24,465 nt of DNA from JAQIBY01 sp034658655 (GCA_034658655.1 JAYEFQ010000019.1:1-24465), one strand, 5' to 3'. Counted from the first letter of the stretch, positions 6,600-15,662 are shown. Numbers and translations: made by a program. The notes: generated from the letters alone by a model not told the origin.

Positions 6600-9500
6600 A
6601 TGGCAGCAAGTAATAAACAAAAGCGACTCAGCAAGATAGCAAGGGAATTTAACCTTGGGATATCCACAATTGTGGAGTTTCTTGAGAAAAAAGGGATTGA
6701 ACTTGACTCAAATCCGAACACTAAAGTCCCTGCAGAATCCTATGAGCTATTGCTTAAGGAGTTCGGTGACCAAATTACGGTTAAGGAAAAAGCTAAAGAG
6801 GTTTCTCAGCAAAACCGTGAACGTAGGCAGGAACGTGTCGGTGCATCGAAAGATAATGAGGAAGTAACGACTGAATCAGTACCAACTGAAATAGCGTCAA
6901 AAGAAGAGCCGGAGGATGAAGTGCTTATTACTGACAACACATCCACTCATGGTGATAGCGGTTTGAAAAAAGAAAAAGAACCGACCGAGAAAACCACTGA
7001 AGAACCAGTTGTAGAAGAGGCTAAAAAGGAAGAAAAGCCCAAAGAAGCTGTAAAACCAGAAGAGAAAAAGTCTGAATCTGCTGCCCCAAAAGAAGACAAA
7101 GTCTCGAAAAAGGAAACAGAACCAAAAGTTGAAAAATCATCTGAGAAAGAGAATAAAGCACCATTGATTACAAAGCCAATAGAGAGCTCAGATGATGATT
7201 CTATAAAGGTTTTAGGAACAATAGATCTGAATAAGATAAACCAAAAAACAAGGCCTAAGAAAAAATCGAAAAAAGAAAAACATCTTGAAAAAGAAATAAA
7301 AGAACAAGAGCGTAAAGCAACGCAAAAATTCCAAAAAGAAAAAGCAAAACAGGCTGATAAAAAGAAAGAAACGTCGAAAAAATTCGAGTCTAAAGCGGCT
7401 GAACCTAAAAAAGAAACAAACAGACCTGAGGCTTCGAAAAATGAGACGGAAAAAGCAACTACTAAACGTAAAGAAGATTTTCTTGAAACAAAAGTTAAAA
7501 AACTTGACGGTCCTAAAGTTGTAGGAAAGATTGATATCAATGAATACTTGAAGAGAGAAAGCGACCGTGTTAAAAAGCGTCAAGAAGAAAAAGATGCACT
7601 TAAGGCTGAGCGTAAAAAACAAAAAGAGCGCAAAAAGCGGAAACGTATTCCCAAAAACAAAGTCAAACTTGATAATAAAAAGCAGGTAGGACAGGGAGGT
7701 AAAGGAAAACCTTCTGGTAAAAAGCCATCACGAAAAAAACGACCAACCAAATCTGCAGAGGTCTCTGATGTTGATGTGCAAAAGCAAATTAAAGATACAC
7801 TTGCAAGGCTTGAAAATAAAAAACAAAAATCTAAAGCAGCCAAATATCGCCGTGATAAACGGGATGCTGGTAGTAAAAGACGACAAGAAGAAGAGGAAAT
7901 TCAAGAAGCTGGAAAAAGCATATTACAAGTTAATGAATTTGCTTCAGTAAGTGAATTGGCATCTATGATGGATAAGCCTGTAACTGAGGTTATTATGGCT
8001 TGTATGAGTGTTGGTATTACCGTGTCGATTAATCAGCGGTTAGATGCTGAAACAATGACAGTTGTGGCAGATGAATTTGGTTATGAAATCAATTTTGTAA
8101 GTGCAGAAGATACCGAGGATGTTGAGGAAATTGAAGATGCAGAAGAAGATTTACTTCATAGAGCTCCAATTGTTACTGTAATGGGTCACGTTGATCATGG
8201 TAAAACAAAACTTTTGGATTACATTCGTCATGAGAATGTGGTTGCTGGTGAGGCAGGAGGAATTACTCAGCACGTTGGTGCATATAGCGTTGAACATGAT
8301 AATGGAAAACGAATTACATTCCTTGATACGCCGGGTCACGAAGCATTTACAGCAATGCGTGCTCGTGGTGCTCAGGTTACCGATATCGCAATTATTGTAA
8401 TTGCAGCTGATGATGATGTGATGCCACAAACTATTGAGGCAATTAATCACGCATCTGCTGCAGGTGTTCCTATTGTGTTTGCAATTAATAAAATGGATAA
8501 ACCAACGGCAAATCCTGAAAAAATTAGGGAAAAACTGGCAAATATGAATTACCTCGTTGAAGATTGGGGTGGTAAATATCAGTCACAAGAAATTTCAGCA
8601 TTGAAAGGACTTAATGTGGACGCATTGTTAGAAAAAGTACTTCTCGAAGCGGAATTTCTTGACTTAAAAGCAAATCCAAATCGTTTGGCAGAAGGAACAA
8701 TTATTGAATCAACGCTCGATAAAGGGCGTGGTTATGTGGCTACTTTGCTTGTTCAAAAAGGGACATTGAAACAAAGTGATATGGTGTTGGCAGGGACACA
8801 TTATGGTCGCGTTAAAGCAATGTTTAATGAGCGTCAAAAACGTATTGATGAAACTGGCCCCTCTACACCTGCTGTACTGCTCGGTTTAAATGGAGCTCCA
8901 CAAGCTGGTGATACTTTCCGTGTTATGGAAGACGAAAGTGAAGCTAAACAGATCGTATCACGACGCGAGCAATTACAACGTGAGCAGAACCTCAGAACAC
9001 AAAAACATATTACTCTCGATGAAATCGGACGTCGTTTGGCACTCGGTAACTTCCAGGAAATTAATGTGGTTGTGAAAGGGGATGTTGATGGCTCTATCGA
9101 AGCATTGGCTGATTCACTTGAAAAACTTTCTACTGACGAACTGAATGTAAATGTAATCCATAAAGCGGTTGGACAAATTACCGAAACGGATGTTATGTTG
9201 GCTTCAGCATCAAATGCAATTATTGTTGGATTCCAGGTTAGACCTTCAGTTACCGCAAGACGATTGGCAGAAAAAGAAGAGATTGAAATCCGTTTGTATT
9301 CTATCATTTACGATGCAATTAACGAAATGAAGGCGGCTATGGAAGGGATGCTTTCACCTGAAATTAAAGAACGTATTCAGGGAACAGCTGAAGTTAATAA
9401 AATCTTTAAAATTACAAAAGTCGGTACAATTGCCGGTTGTCAAGTTGTTGATGGCAAGATATTTAGAGGTAGCAAAGTGCGCCTAATTCGTGATGGTATA

Positions 9501-9671
9501 GTTGTTTATTCAGGGGATCTCGGCTCGTTGAAACGTTATAAAGACGATGCGAAAGAGGTTTATTCAGGACAAGAATGCGGTCTTAATATCGAAAACTTTA
9601 ATGACATTAAAGTTGGTGATATGGTTGAGGCTTACGAAGAGTTCGAGGTTAAAAAAACGCTGGATAAATAA
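6600..9671 (+). CDS. infB: Translation initiation factor IF-2
   Basis: 1023 aa. A first IF2_N module at ~5-55, then a very long Lys/Glu-rich low-complexity linker at ~60-430, a second IF2_N-like module at ~437-500 (ILQVNEFASVSELASMM), then the GTPase: G1 GHVDHGKT at 529-536, G2 region GGITQHVGAYSV, G3 DTPGH at 576-580, G4 NKMD at 630-633, G5 SALKG. Domains II-IV follow with GNFQEINVVVKGDVDGSIEAL and a normal C-terminus. GTPase that places initiator tRNA on the 30S subunit. The residue after GKT is Lys instead of the usual Ser/Thr. The 55-base gap after nusA shows no terminator. The stop codon overlaps the next start (TAATG). Confidence 0.97.
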   Translation: MAASNKQKRLSKIAREFNLGISTIVEFLEKKGIELDSNPNTKVPAESYELLLKEFGDQITVKEKAKEVSQQNRERRQERVGASKDNEEVTTESVPTEIASKEEPEDEVLITDNTSTHGDSGLKKEKEPTEKTTEEPVVEEAKKEEKPKEAVKPEEKKSESAAPKEDKVSKKETEPKVEKSSEKENKAPLITKPIESSDDDSIKVLGTIDLNKINQKTRPKKKSKKEKHLEKEIKEQERKATQKFQKEKAKQADKKKETSKKFESKAAEPKKETNRPEASKNETEKATTKRKEDFLETKVKKLDGPKVVGKIDINEYLKRESDRVKKRQEEKDALKAERKKQKERKKRKRIPKNKVKLDNKKQVGQGGKGKPSGKKPSRKKRPTKSAEVSDVDVQKQIKDTLARLENKKQKSKAAKYRRDKRDAGSKRRQEEEEIQEAGKSILQVNEFASVSELASMMDKPVTEVIMACMSVGITVSINQRLDAETMTVVADEFGYEINFVSAEDTEDVEEIEDAEEDLLHRAPIVTVMGHVDHGKTKLLDYIRHENVVAGEAGGITQHVGAYSVEHDNGKRITFLDTPGHEAFTAMRARGAQVTDIAIIVIAADDDVMPQTIEAINHASAAGVPIVFAINKMDKPTANPEKIREKLANMNYLVEDWGGKYQSQEISALKGLNVDALLEKVLLEAEFLDLKANPNRLAEGTIIESTLDKGRGYVATLLVQKGTLKQSDMVLAGTHYGRVKAMFNERQKRIDETGPSTPAVLLGLNGAPQAGDTFRVMEDESEAKQIVSRREQLQREQNLRTQKHITLDEIGRRLALGNFQEINVVVKGDVDGSIEALADSLEKLSTDELNVNVIHKAVGQITETDVMLASASNAIIVGFQVRPSVTARRLAEKEEIEIRLYSIIYDAINEMKAAMEGMLSPEIKERIQGTAEVNKIFKITKVGTIAGCQVVDGKIFRGSKVRLIRDGIVVYSGDLGSLKRYKDDAKEVYSGQECGLNIENFNDIKVGDMVEAYEEFEVKKTLDK

Positions 9672-10915
9672 TGAAGCGTAAATATTGGATATTATTAATA
9701 ATCATCATCGGGATTACAATTCCGGTGATGATTTTCATTTTGCCTTTAAATGAAAATGAATCTGTTGATGAAATTGAATTTGCAGTTACAGATTCAGTTC
9801 CCGAACCAAGATTAAAATATGGAATTACAGTAGATTCGTTTTTAATCGTCCATGATACAATTAAATCCGGATCAAGTTTATCCGACCTATTACGCCCATA
9901 CCAAGTGAGCTTATTGACAATTGATAAAATCGGACGCATGTCAAGCGATAGTTTTCGAGTTGATAGAATTCGTGCCGGACAACCGATTGCCTATTTTTGT
10001 AATCAAGATACGGTTTTGGGTTTAAAGGCGGAATTTATGGTGTATGAAAACAATGCAATTGATTATACAGTTTTTGATTTTAGAGACAGCATTGCGATTT
10101 CTTTGGGTGAAAAACCAGTTGAATATATCGAAAAATCCGTTAAAGGCAGCATCGAATCGTCCTTGTGGATGGCATTGAAAAATCAGAATGCAAATACTTC
10201 TTTGGCACTTGAAATGTCTGAAATGTTTGGTTGGGTTATTGACTTTTTCGGAATTCAAAAAGAAGATGAGTTTATTATTGTGTACGAAGAGGTGGTTGTT
10301 GAAGGAAAACCAATTTATGTAAATAGAATAATAGCAGGTAAAATGCTTCATATGGGACGCGAATATTATGCGATTCCTTTTACTGTTGATTCTGTAGAAA
10401 GCTTTTATGAGCCTGATGGTGCATCACTTCGCAGAACATTTCTGAAAGCTCCTTTAAAATATAATCGAATCTCTAGTCGATATACTCATAGTCGATTTCA
10501 TCCCATATTACACAAAAACACACCGCATCTTGCCGTTGATTATTCTGCTCCAACCGGTACACCAATCCGCACAATCGGCGATGGTGTTATAACATTACAA
10601 CGTTATGGTAGAGGGGCAGGAAATTATATCAAAGTGAAACATAATTCAGTGTACTCAACGGTTTATATGCACATGTCTCGTTTCGGCGAATTTAATTTGG
10701 GTGAACGGGTTAAACAAGGTGATATTATTGGTTATGTCGGCAGCACTGGATTATCAACCGGACCACATCTCCACTTTGAAGTGCATAAAAACGGTCAAAA
10801 AATTGACCCGCTTAAGCTGGAAAGCCCACCTGCCGATCCTGTTCCCGATAGTCTTATGGACGAATATGTCAAAGTCAGTGACCATTGGGTCGAGAAAATT
10901 GATGGGGTGGAGTGA
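9671..10915 (+). CDS. M23 (LytM-type) peptidoglycan endopeptidase
   Basis: 414 aa. The start ATG overlaps the infB stop by one base, so it is translationally coupled. One N-terminal membrane helix (~6-24) leaves the rest in the periplasm. A middle region (~45-245) resembles the LysM-like/OapA N-terminal domains of M23 proteins such as MepM. The M23 domain is ~268-385 with metal ligands H286 and D290 in HLAVDYSAP, H334 in YMHMS, and H366/H368 in GPHLHFEV. All catalytic residues are present, so an active zinc D,D-endopeptidase that cuts peptidoglycan cross-links is likely. Location after infB is common in Bacteroidota. No terminator is visible in the 28-base gap to the convergent M16 gene. Confidence 0.92.
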   Translation: MKRKYWILLIIIIGITIPVMIFILPLNENESVDEIEFAVTDSVPEPRLKYGITVDSFLIVHDTIKSGSSLSDLLRPYQVSLLTIDKIGRMSSDSFRVDRIRAGQPIAYFCNQDTVLGLKAEFMVYENNAIDYTVFDFRDSIAISLGEKPVEYIEKSVKGSIESSLWMALKNQNANTSLALEMSEMFGWVIDFFGIQKEDEFIIVYEEVVVEGKPIYVNRIIAGKMLHMGREYYAIPFTVDSVESFYEPDGASLRRTFLKAPLKYNRISSRYTHSRFHPILHKNTPHLAVDYSAPTGTPIRTIGDGVITLQRYGRGAGNYIKVKHNSVYSTVYMHMSRFGEFNLGERVKQGDIIGYVGSTGLSTGPHLHFEVHKNGQKIDPLKLESPPADPVPDSLMDEYVKVSDHWVEKIDGVE

Positions 10916-10943
10916 TACTAAGTTAATATCAGGACAATAGTGA

Positions 10944-13754
10944 TTACTTTTCTCCATTACTTGGTAAGAAAACCACATCAAGCTTGGATTCTGCTTTAAA
11001 TATTTTATTTGCAAAATCGACAACTTCATCCATTTTTAAATTATTTACCGTTTCTTTCATTTCCAGACTGTTGTAATACCAGTTGTGCTCTTCATTTTGT
11101 TCCATGTCAAACATCACAAAAAAGTCATTTTCGTTATCTTCATCACTTTTCTTTTCAAAAGCTGTTTTGTGATCATTAAGGTATTTTAAATCCACATCTC
11201 CAGATTTTAGTTTCTCAATTTCATCCAAAGCAATTGCTTTTAGTTCGTCAACACGTTCGGGGGCACATTCAAAACTAATAACGTATTTATATGTTTCTTG
11301 TGGAAAATCTCTAAAATATCCATAAGTGCTAACTCCGTATGTGCCGCCTTCATCCTCACGAATGGTTTCGGTATAGCGCCTGTCTAAAATTGCAGAAACT
11401 GCTTCAATTAATGCTGTGTTTCTTAAATTATACGTTTTTAATCCTTTAAATTCGATATGAACTTTTGCACGTGGCATAACCATTGGTAATTGTATGGTTT
11501 TCGTGATGGCATTTTGATGATAACGTTTTCCCACATCTTTGTAATCTTCTTTAATATTTGATGTTTTTAAACTTCCCAAATAGGTTTCAATCAATGGTTT
11601 CAAACTATCTAAATCAAAATTTCCGATAAAATAAAATTCAAAATCGGCAGGATTTCCAAATCGTTCTTTATAACATTGCAAAATATCATCATAACTAACA
11701 GATTTATAATCATCGAAGGTGAGAGGTATTGCTCGCTCATGATAATTATAACGAATGCAATTTAGACTGTCATACATAACTTGCCGTGGTTCATTGCTTT
11801 TGTTTTTGTACCATATTTCTTCCCCCGAAAGTGTTTTGTTAAAGCCGACAGAATCAATGCGCGGCGCTGCAAATAACAAATGAATGTTTTTAAAGGCATC
11901 ATCAATATCAGCAATGCTACCGGCTCCTTGTATCATTTCGATATATTCTCCGATATTACCATATTTATAGAAATATTTCCCTGACATATAGCGCTTTACT
12001 TGCAGTGAAGTAAACTCTCCAAGTCCACTATTAAAGATTACCGATGGAGTCATTTCTATCAATGCGCGCTGATTTGCATCATAATAACTGCTTCCACCAC
12101 GACTTTTAAGCAAAAATTTAAATCGATTTGCTTCATTTTCAGAATGTTTTACATGGAGTTTAATCCCATTCTCTAATGTCCATGTTTCATATCCAAGCGG
12201 ATTTTTTTCTTTTTCATTGGTGATTTTACCCGTTTTCGGTGTTTCTGATATTAAATCATCAATGAGTTTCATTGGAATATAGGGCTCATATTGTTTGTTT
12301 TCTGCTTTAGTTAAAACTTCTAAAAGAGCTTTTTCATCCGGTAATTTAACATTTTCAGGACCGCTAAGTGTAATTACCCGATTTTCTTTTTTAATCAGTT
12401 TTATTAAAACCGTATTAACTTCTTCAAGCGTAATTGTGGGGGAAAGCAAACGTTTATATTCTAAATATTGCTCTGGATGTAGAATGGTTTGCTCGTTAAA
12501 AAAAGCACTGCGAACTGCATACCCTTGCCGTCTGCTTTCTCTTGTTTTGGCTTCTTTTGCATAGTTTTCAGCCGAGCGCAAGTTTGATGTTTTTATTTCT
12601 TTTAATTCGCTTTCTGTAAAACCGGTTTGAACCGCACGAAACAGTTCTTCTAATTCCATTTCAAAGGCTTGTAAAACACTTTCTTCTTTCGGGTAATTAT
12701 AGACAGTTAAAGCAGATTTTTCCGGCATCAGATTATTAAAATATACCGAACCATACGACATGGGATTTCCTTCAGCACGATTACGTTCATCAATTCTACG
12801 TTTAAGCATTGAAAATGCAAGTTGACGAGTTAAGGTATTTCGATAATCATCTATGGTTTTATTAGGAGTAAGTGCATCTTGTTTAATGTATAATTTGGTT
12901 TGAATGCGAGTTGCCTCTTTGTCTTTGTTAATGGTAATTAGAGTTTCTTTATGGTCGGGTATTTCTTGTTTTATGCGAGGTGTTGGATTTTTCGGCATTT
13001 CCAAATCAGAATATAATGCGATGATTTTTTGTTCGATTTCATCCACATCAAAATCTCCAATGGCAGCGATTGCTTGCAAATCAGGACGATACCATGTGTT
13101 GAAAAAATCACGTAAGCGTTGCGGATTTGCATTGTCAATAATATCTAATTCTCCAATAACATTGTGTTTTGCGTATTTTGAGTCTTTATAAATAAATGTG
13201 TTTTCAATATCATTTATGCGTGAATATGAGCTGTTTCTATAGCGCCATTCTTCACGAATTACGCCGCGCTCTTTTTCCACTTCTTCATCCAGATATGAAA
13301 CTGCAGATGCCCAGTCTTTTAAAACAAGTAAGGAAGAATCAATATATGCCTCGTTCTTTAAAGGAACCGCAGTAAGGGTAAAAACGGTTTCATTGTAGAA
13401 TGTCCATGCGTTAATGTTTGGGCCAAATTCCATTCCAATGCTTTGTAGATAATCCAAAACGGCTTTATCCGGAAAGTTTTTTGTGCCGTTAAATGCCATG
13501 TGTTCGCAAAAATGTGCGAGTCCGTTTTGGTTTGCATCTTCCTGCATTGAGCCTGCATGTACTAGTAGCCAAAATTCAGCTCGTTCTGCCGGTTTTTTAT
13601 TATGTTTGATGTAATATTTGAGTCCATTATCTAATGTTCCCACACGATAATCGGGATCAAACTTAAGTTTTTCATTTGGGTTGTAGCTTTTGCTCTGAGC
13701 AAATACCAGTACCGACAAAAATAAAATAATTGTGAGGGCTGTGAGTTTTTTCAT
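10944..13754 (-). CDS. M16 (pitrilysin-like) zinc peptidase, exported
   Basis: 936 aa with a Sec signal peptide (MKKLTALTIILFLSVLVFAQ). Starts with the family opening LDNGLKYYIKHNKKP (~41-55). The inverted zinc motif HxxEH is H81-F-C-E84-H85, and the third ligand is E162 in VEKERGVI, 77 residues after H85 as in pitrilysin. Two M16 halves are visible: an active N-terminal half and an inactive C-terminal half starting ~520 (LGYETWTLENGIKLHVKHSE), plus a middle M16C region. The full-length ~930-aa form is typical of periplasmic or outer-membrane-associated Bacteroidota M16 proteases that degrade peptides. Monocistronic-looking; the 5' gap to the small lipoprotein gene is 104 bases with no clear promoter. 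Confidence 0.94.
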   Translation of the reverse strand: MKKLTALTIILFLSVLVFAQSKSYNPNEKLKFDPDYRVGTLDNGLKYYIKHNKKPAERAEFWLLVHAGSMQEDANQNGLAHFCEHMAFNGTKNFPDKAVLDYLQSIGMEFGPNINAWTFYNETVFTLTAVPLKNEAYIDSSLLVLKDWASAVSYLDEEVEKERGVIREEWRYRNSSYSRINDIENTFIYKDSKYAKHNVIGELDIIDNANPQRLRDFFNTWYRPDLQAIAAIGDFDVDEIEQKIIALYSDLEMPKNPTPRIKQEIPDHKETLITINKDKEATRIQTKLYIKQDALTPNKTIDDYRNTLTRQLAFSMLKRRIDERNRAEGNPMSYGSVYFNNLMPEKSALTVYNYPKEESVLQAFEMELEELFRAVQTGFTESELKEIKTSNLRSAENYAKEAKTRESRRQGYAVRSAFFNEQTILHPEQYLEYKRLLSPTITLEEVNTVLIKLIKKENRVITLSGPENVKLPDEKALLEVLTKAENKQYEPYIPMKLIDDLISETPKTGKITNEKEKNPLGYETWTLENGIKLHVKHSENEANRFKFLLKSRGGSSYYDANQRALIEMTPSVIFNSGLGEFTSLQVKRYMSGKYFYKYGNIGEYIEMIQGAGSIADIDDAFKNIHLLFAAPRIDSVGFNKTLSGEEIWYKNKSNEPRQVMYDSLNCIRYNYHERAIPLTFDDYKSVSYDDILQCYKERFGNPADFEFYFIGNFDLDSLKPLIETYLGSLKTSNIKEDYKDVGKRYHQNAITKTIQLPMVMPRAKVHIEFKGLKTYNLRNTALIEAVSAILDRRYTETIREDEGGTYGVSTYGYFRDFPQETYKYVISFECAPERVDELKAIALDEIEKLKSGDVDLKYLNDHKTAFEKKSDEDNENDFFVMFDMEQNEEHNWYYNSLEMKETVNNLKMDEVVDFANKIFKAESKLDVVFLPSNGEK

Positions 13755-13858
13755 GATGCTTTGGTTTAGTTAACAAAATGTTGTTTGGGAATACAAGTAA
13801 CTTAAATATAACGGTATAATGTTGAAAAATAGTATGATTTTTTTTATGTTTTTCATGC

Positions 13859-14215
13859 TTATTTTGTTTCCTCTTTTATGCTTTCCTTATTAATTATGTA
13901 TCCACTGTTCCAATGCTTTTTTGCGGTGAATGATATTTTTCCAAGCTTTTCCATTTCTTTATATGTTTTGTATGTCTCAGGTTTAGGAATTCTTATCTGA
14001 AATTTTTCATTTTTCTTGTTCTTATACATTAAAAGGCTTGAGTCAATACTAGTGTTTGCGTGGCAAAAGCTTATTTTATTTATTAGTGATAGAGACTGAT
14101 TTTCAAAATAATAATTATTTGTATCTCCGATTTGTTTTGGAGCAGAGCAACTTATTGCAATTATTAAGAATGCAAAAAATAGAATTACTACAAATGATGT
14201 TTTTGTGTTTTTCAT
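13859..14215 (-). CDS. Small lipoprotein, unknown function
   Basis: 118 aa. Basic start MKNTKTS, hydrophobic core, and lipobox IAISC with Cys23, so lipid-anchored. The mature part is 95 residues, Lys/Asn/Ser-rich, with no recognised domain. AT-rich like the Bacteroidota side. A -7 box matching the Bacteroidota consensus lies at 14251-14258 on the same strand, ~35 bases upstream, so this is the last gene that clearly belongs to the Bacteroidota piece. Confidence 0.65.
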   Translation of the reverse strand: MKNTKTSFVVILFFAFLIIAISCSAPKQIGDTNNYYFENQSLSLINKISFCHANTSIDSSLLMYKNKKNEKFQIRIPKPETYKTYKEMEKLGKISFTAKKHWNSGYIINKESIKEETK

Positions 14216-14231
14216 AATTATTGTTTTTTAG

Positions 14232-15368
14232 ATGCTTGAATTGTATGATGCAAAATTAGAAAATGCATTTTTTCTTGTCCTGATTCTTCTTTTTTTGTTC
14301 GGCCTGTTGACGGCCTGTGCTCAGACCCACAGTGTGCAGATAAAGCCCTCGCCGCCCTCGCCGCCTGATCCACAGCCTGCGACCCTCGGGGAGAAACAAA
14401 TAGATCTCCTGAGAGATTTCCAGCTCCAGATCCTTTCTGAAAACCATGGGATATGCCCCGGACCGGACGGCAGGGACATGTCCTTTTTGGGACGAAACGC
14501 CAGGCTTCAACTAATCCTGCGGTTTGTTCAGGCCCCACCCGCGGATATCAGGGCCGGTGATCTTGTGGCCCGTATAGCAGATCTCAACCTCCCATTTGCC
14601 CGGAGGACATCTAAAAAGACATACATGACCGACATCGTTGCCCTGAGTTCATTGAAACAGGGCCTCAATACCGGTCCATCAGGTGTTTCCATATTTTATA
14701 AAGACAAAGACAAAGAGATCTTATTGGGCACAAAAGGGATGCTGGCCATTGATACCATCCCCCCGCAGGCGCCGGTTAACCTCTATGTGACAGATACTGG
14801 CCCTGACTATTTTTTTCTCACATGGGAAAGCAAAAAGGAAGAAATCAAGGAGTATTTCGTACAGATCCGGGATTCCGGCCAGTGGCGCACGTTGAGCGCC
14901 GGATTCAGCTCCCCGCCTGTACGCCTGAATTCAAAGCCGCAGGGACGTGTCCGGGTCATGGCCATAGATTGCGCCCTCAACAGGGCATTTTCAGAAGAGG
15001 TGGTCCTTGGCCTGGATTATAGGCTATCCATTACAAGAACAGGGTGTGGCAAAACGAAATATCTTGCCTACAGGGCAGCGCAGGTCTTGATCGACGATGG
15101 ATTTGTCAGGGAATATGTGAGCCCCTGGCTCAAGTCCAATGCAACGCTTACCAATGGGGAAATCAATACCCTTATAACCGAACGTCATGAAGGCTGGGTC
15201 CCCCCTGGAATCAGGTTTACCCCGCAGAACAGGGCAAAATATCATAAGGAAGACGGCAAATGGTGCGTGGAGGTAACAGGCGTCTTGAACAGAACACCAT
15301 TCAAGACCTGGGCCGGCAATAAAGCAAAGATCTTTAGTAGCCGTTCACGGCTTGAAAGTAGAAATTAG
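14232..15368 (+). CDS. Lipoprotein with possible FN3 domain; 5' end probably replaced
   Basis: 378 aa as read. Residues 12-28 are a signal-peptide core ending in lipobox LLTAC (Cys29), but the first eleven residues (MLELYDAKLEN) are net negative and no ribosome-binding site precedes the ATG. The true start was therefore probably lost at the junction. The mature part has a Pro-rich stretch (38-50), an unknown region with conserved-looking RNARLQLILRFVQ (~88-100), a fibronectin-type-III-like segment at ~176-256 (PPQAPVNLYV..., FLTWES, VRVMAID), and an unrecognised C-terminal ~110 residues with three Cys. Lipid-anchored; likely an adhesion or scaffold role by the FN3-like fold (inference). First of five co-oriented exported-protein genes. 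Confidence 0.65.
   Translation: MLELYDAKLENAFFLVLILLFLFGLLTACAQTHSVQIKPSPPSPPDPQPATLGEKQIDLLRDFQLQILSENHGICPGPDGRDMSFLGRNARLQLILRFVQAPPADIRAGDLVARIADLNLPFARRTSKKTYMTDIVALSSLKQGLNTGPSGVSIFYKDKDKEILLGTKGMLAIDTIPPQAPVNLYVTDTGPDYFFLTWESKKEEIKEYFVQIRDSGQWRTLSAGFSSPPVRLNSKPQGRVRVMAIDCALNRAFSEEVVLGLDYRLSITRTGCGKTKYLAYRAAQVLIDDGFVREYVSPWLKSNATLTNGEINTLITERHEGWVPPGIRFTPQNRAKYHKEDGKWCVEVTGVLNRTPFKTWAGNKAKIFSSRSRLESRN
14251..14258 (-). promoter_or_regulatory. Bacteroidota -7 box for the small lipoprotein gene
   Basis: The (-) strand reads TAATTTTG, followed by C, a match to TAnnTTTG. Transcription would start ~14244, 29 bases before the ATG at 14215. The -33 TTTG expected near 14278-14281 is absent; at that point the sequence is already foreign, which helps place the junction. 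Confidence 0.45.
14259..14268. other. Composition and taxonomic junction
   Basis: To the left the DNA is AT-rich with Bacteroidota genes and promoters; to the right it is visibly richer in G+C with AGG arginine codons and Desulfobacterota-like gene families through 23,870. The left side keeps its -7 box up to 14258; the hydrophobic core of the right-hand signal peptide starts with codon 12 at 14265. No direct repeat, tRNA or recombinase gene is seen at the break. It may be an assembly chimera or an illegitimate recombination point; sequence alone cannot decide. Confidence 0.6.
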
Positions 15369-15374
15369 GGAGAG

Positions 15375-15515
15375 ATGAAACGCGTTTACGAGTTGGATGT
15401 CTACAACCCGGCAGAAGAGTTGTCAGATATGGTCTGGCACGACTTTGATAAGTGGAACAAAAAAGTTCAGAACACGGTGGGCTATCAGAAGTTGATAAAC
15501 TTGGCCCCAAATTGA
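15375..15515 (+). pseudogene. Truncated four-helix-bundle (S23/IVP family) gene remnant
   Basis: A 46-codon frame starts at ATG 15375 just after GGGAGAG and reads MKRVYELDVYNPAEELSDM, then VWHDFDKWNKKVQNTVGYQ, before KLINLAPN and a stop at 15513. The first ~38 residues match the opening of the 'four helix bundle' family (23S rRNA intervening-sequence protein, ~115-130 aa), in which the segment after GYQ normally continues into a SISANIAEG-like motif. That motif and all later helices are missing, so this is a 3'-truncated remnant. These genes occur scattered in Desulfobacterota and Bacteroidota genomes, often as solitary insertions. The function of intact members is uncertain. Confidence 0.55.
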
Positions 15516-15662
15516 ATGCATTTATCAACAGTACGAAAGTATGAAGGCCAAATTTCCAATTTCTAATTTCAACGTTCCGTGACCGCTTACAGATAAAATA
15601 ACAAATCTGTGTTATGGTGACGATTAGAAATCCAGGCTTTAAATATTTAGGGAAGGTTAATC
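15516..15662 (+). promoter_or_regulatory. Intergenic region before the DUF4384 gene, with small inverted repeat
   Basis: 147 bases without a gene. ACAGAT (15589-15594) and ATCTGT (15605-15610) form a 6-bp inverted repeat around an AT-rich 10-base loop, possibly an operator or weak hairpin. A ribosome-binding site (AGGGAAGG, ~15649-15656) precedes the ATG at 15663. I see no convincing -35/-10 pair. Confidence 0.3.

Noticed and set aside
6947..7843. Long (-) strand frames opposite infB (Ser/Phe-rich)
   Set aside because: They mirror the Lys/Glu-rich linker of IF-2; no start signals and the composition is explained by the codons on the other strand.
14218..14538. (-) strand frame of 106 aa at the junction
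   Set aside because: It spans the composition break and runs opposite the lipoprotein signal peptide; no domain.
15589..15610. Terminator before the DUF4384 gene
   Set aside because: Six AT-containing pairs with a 10-base loop and no U tract are too weak to call a terminator.
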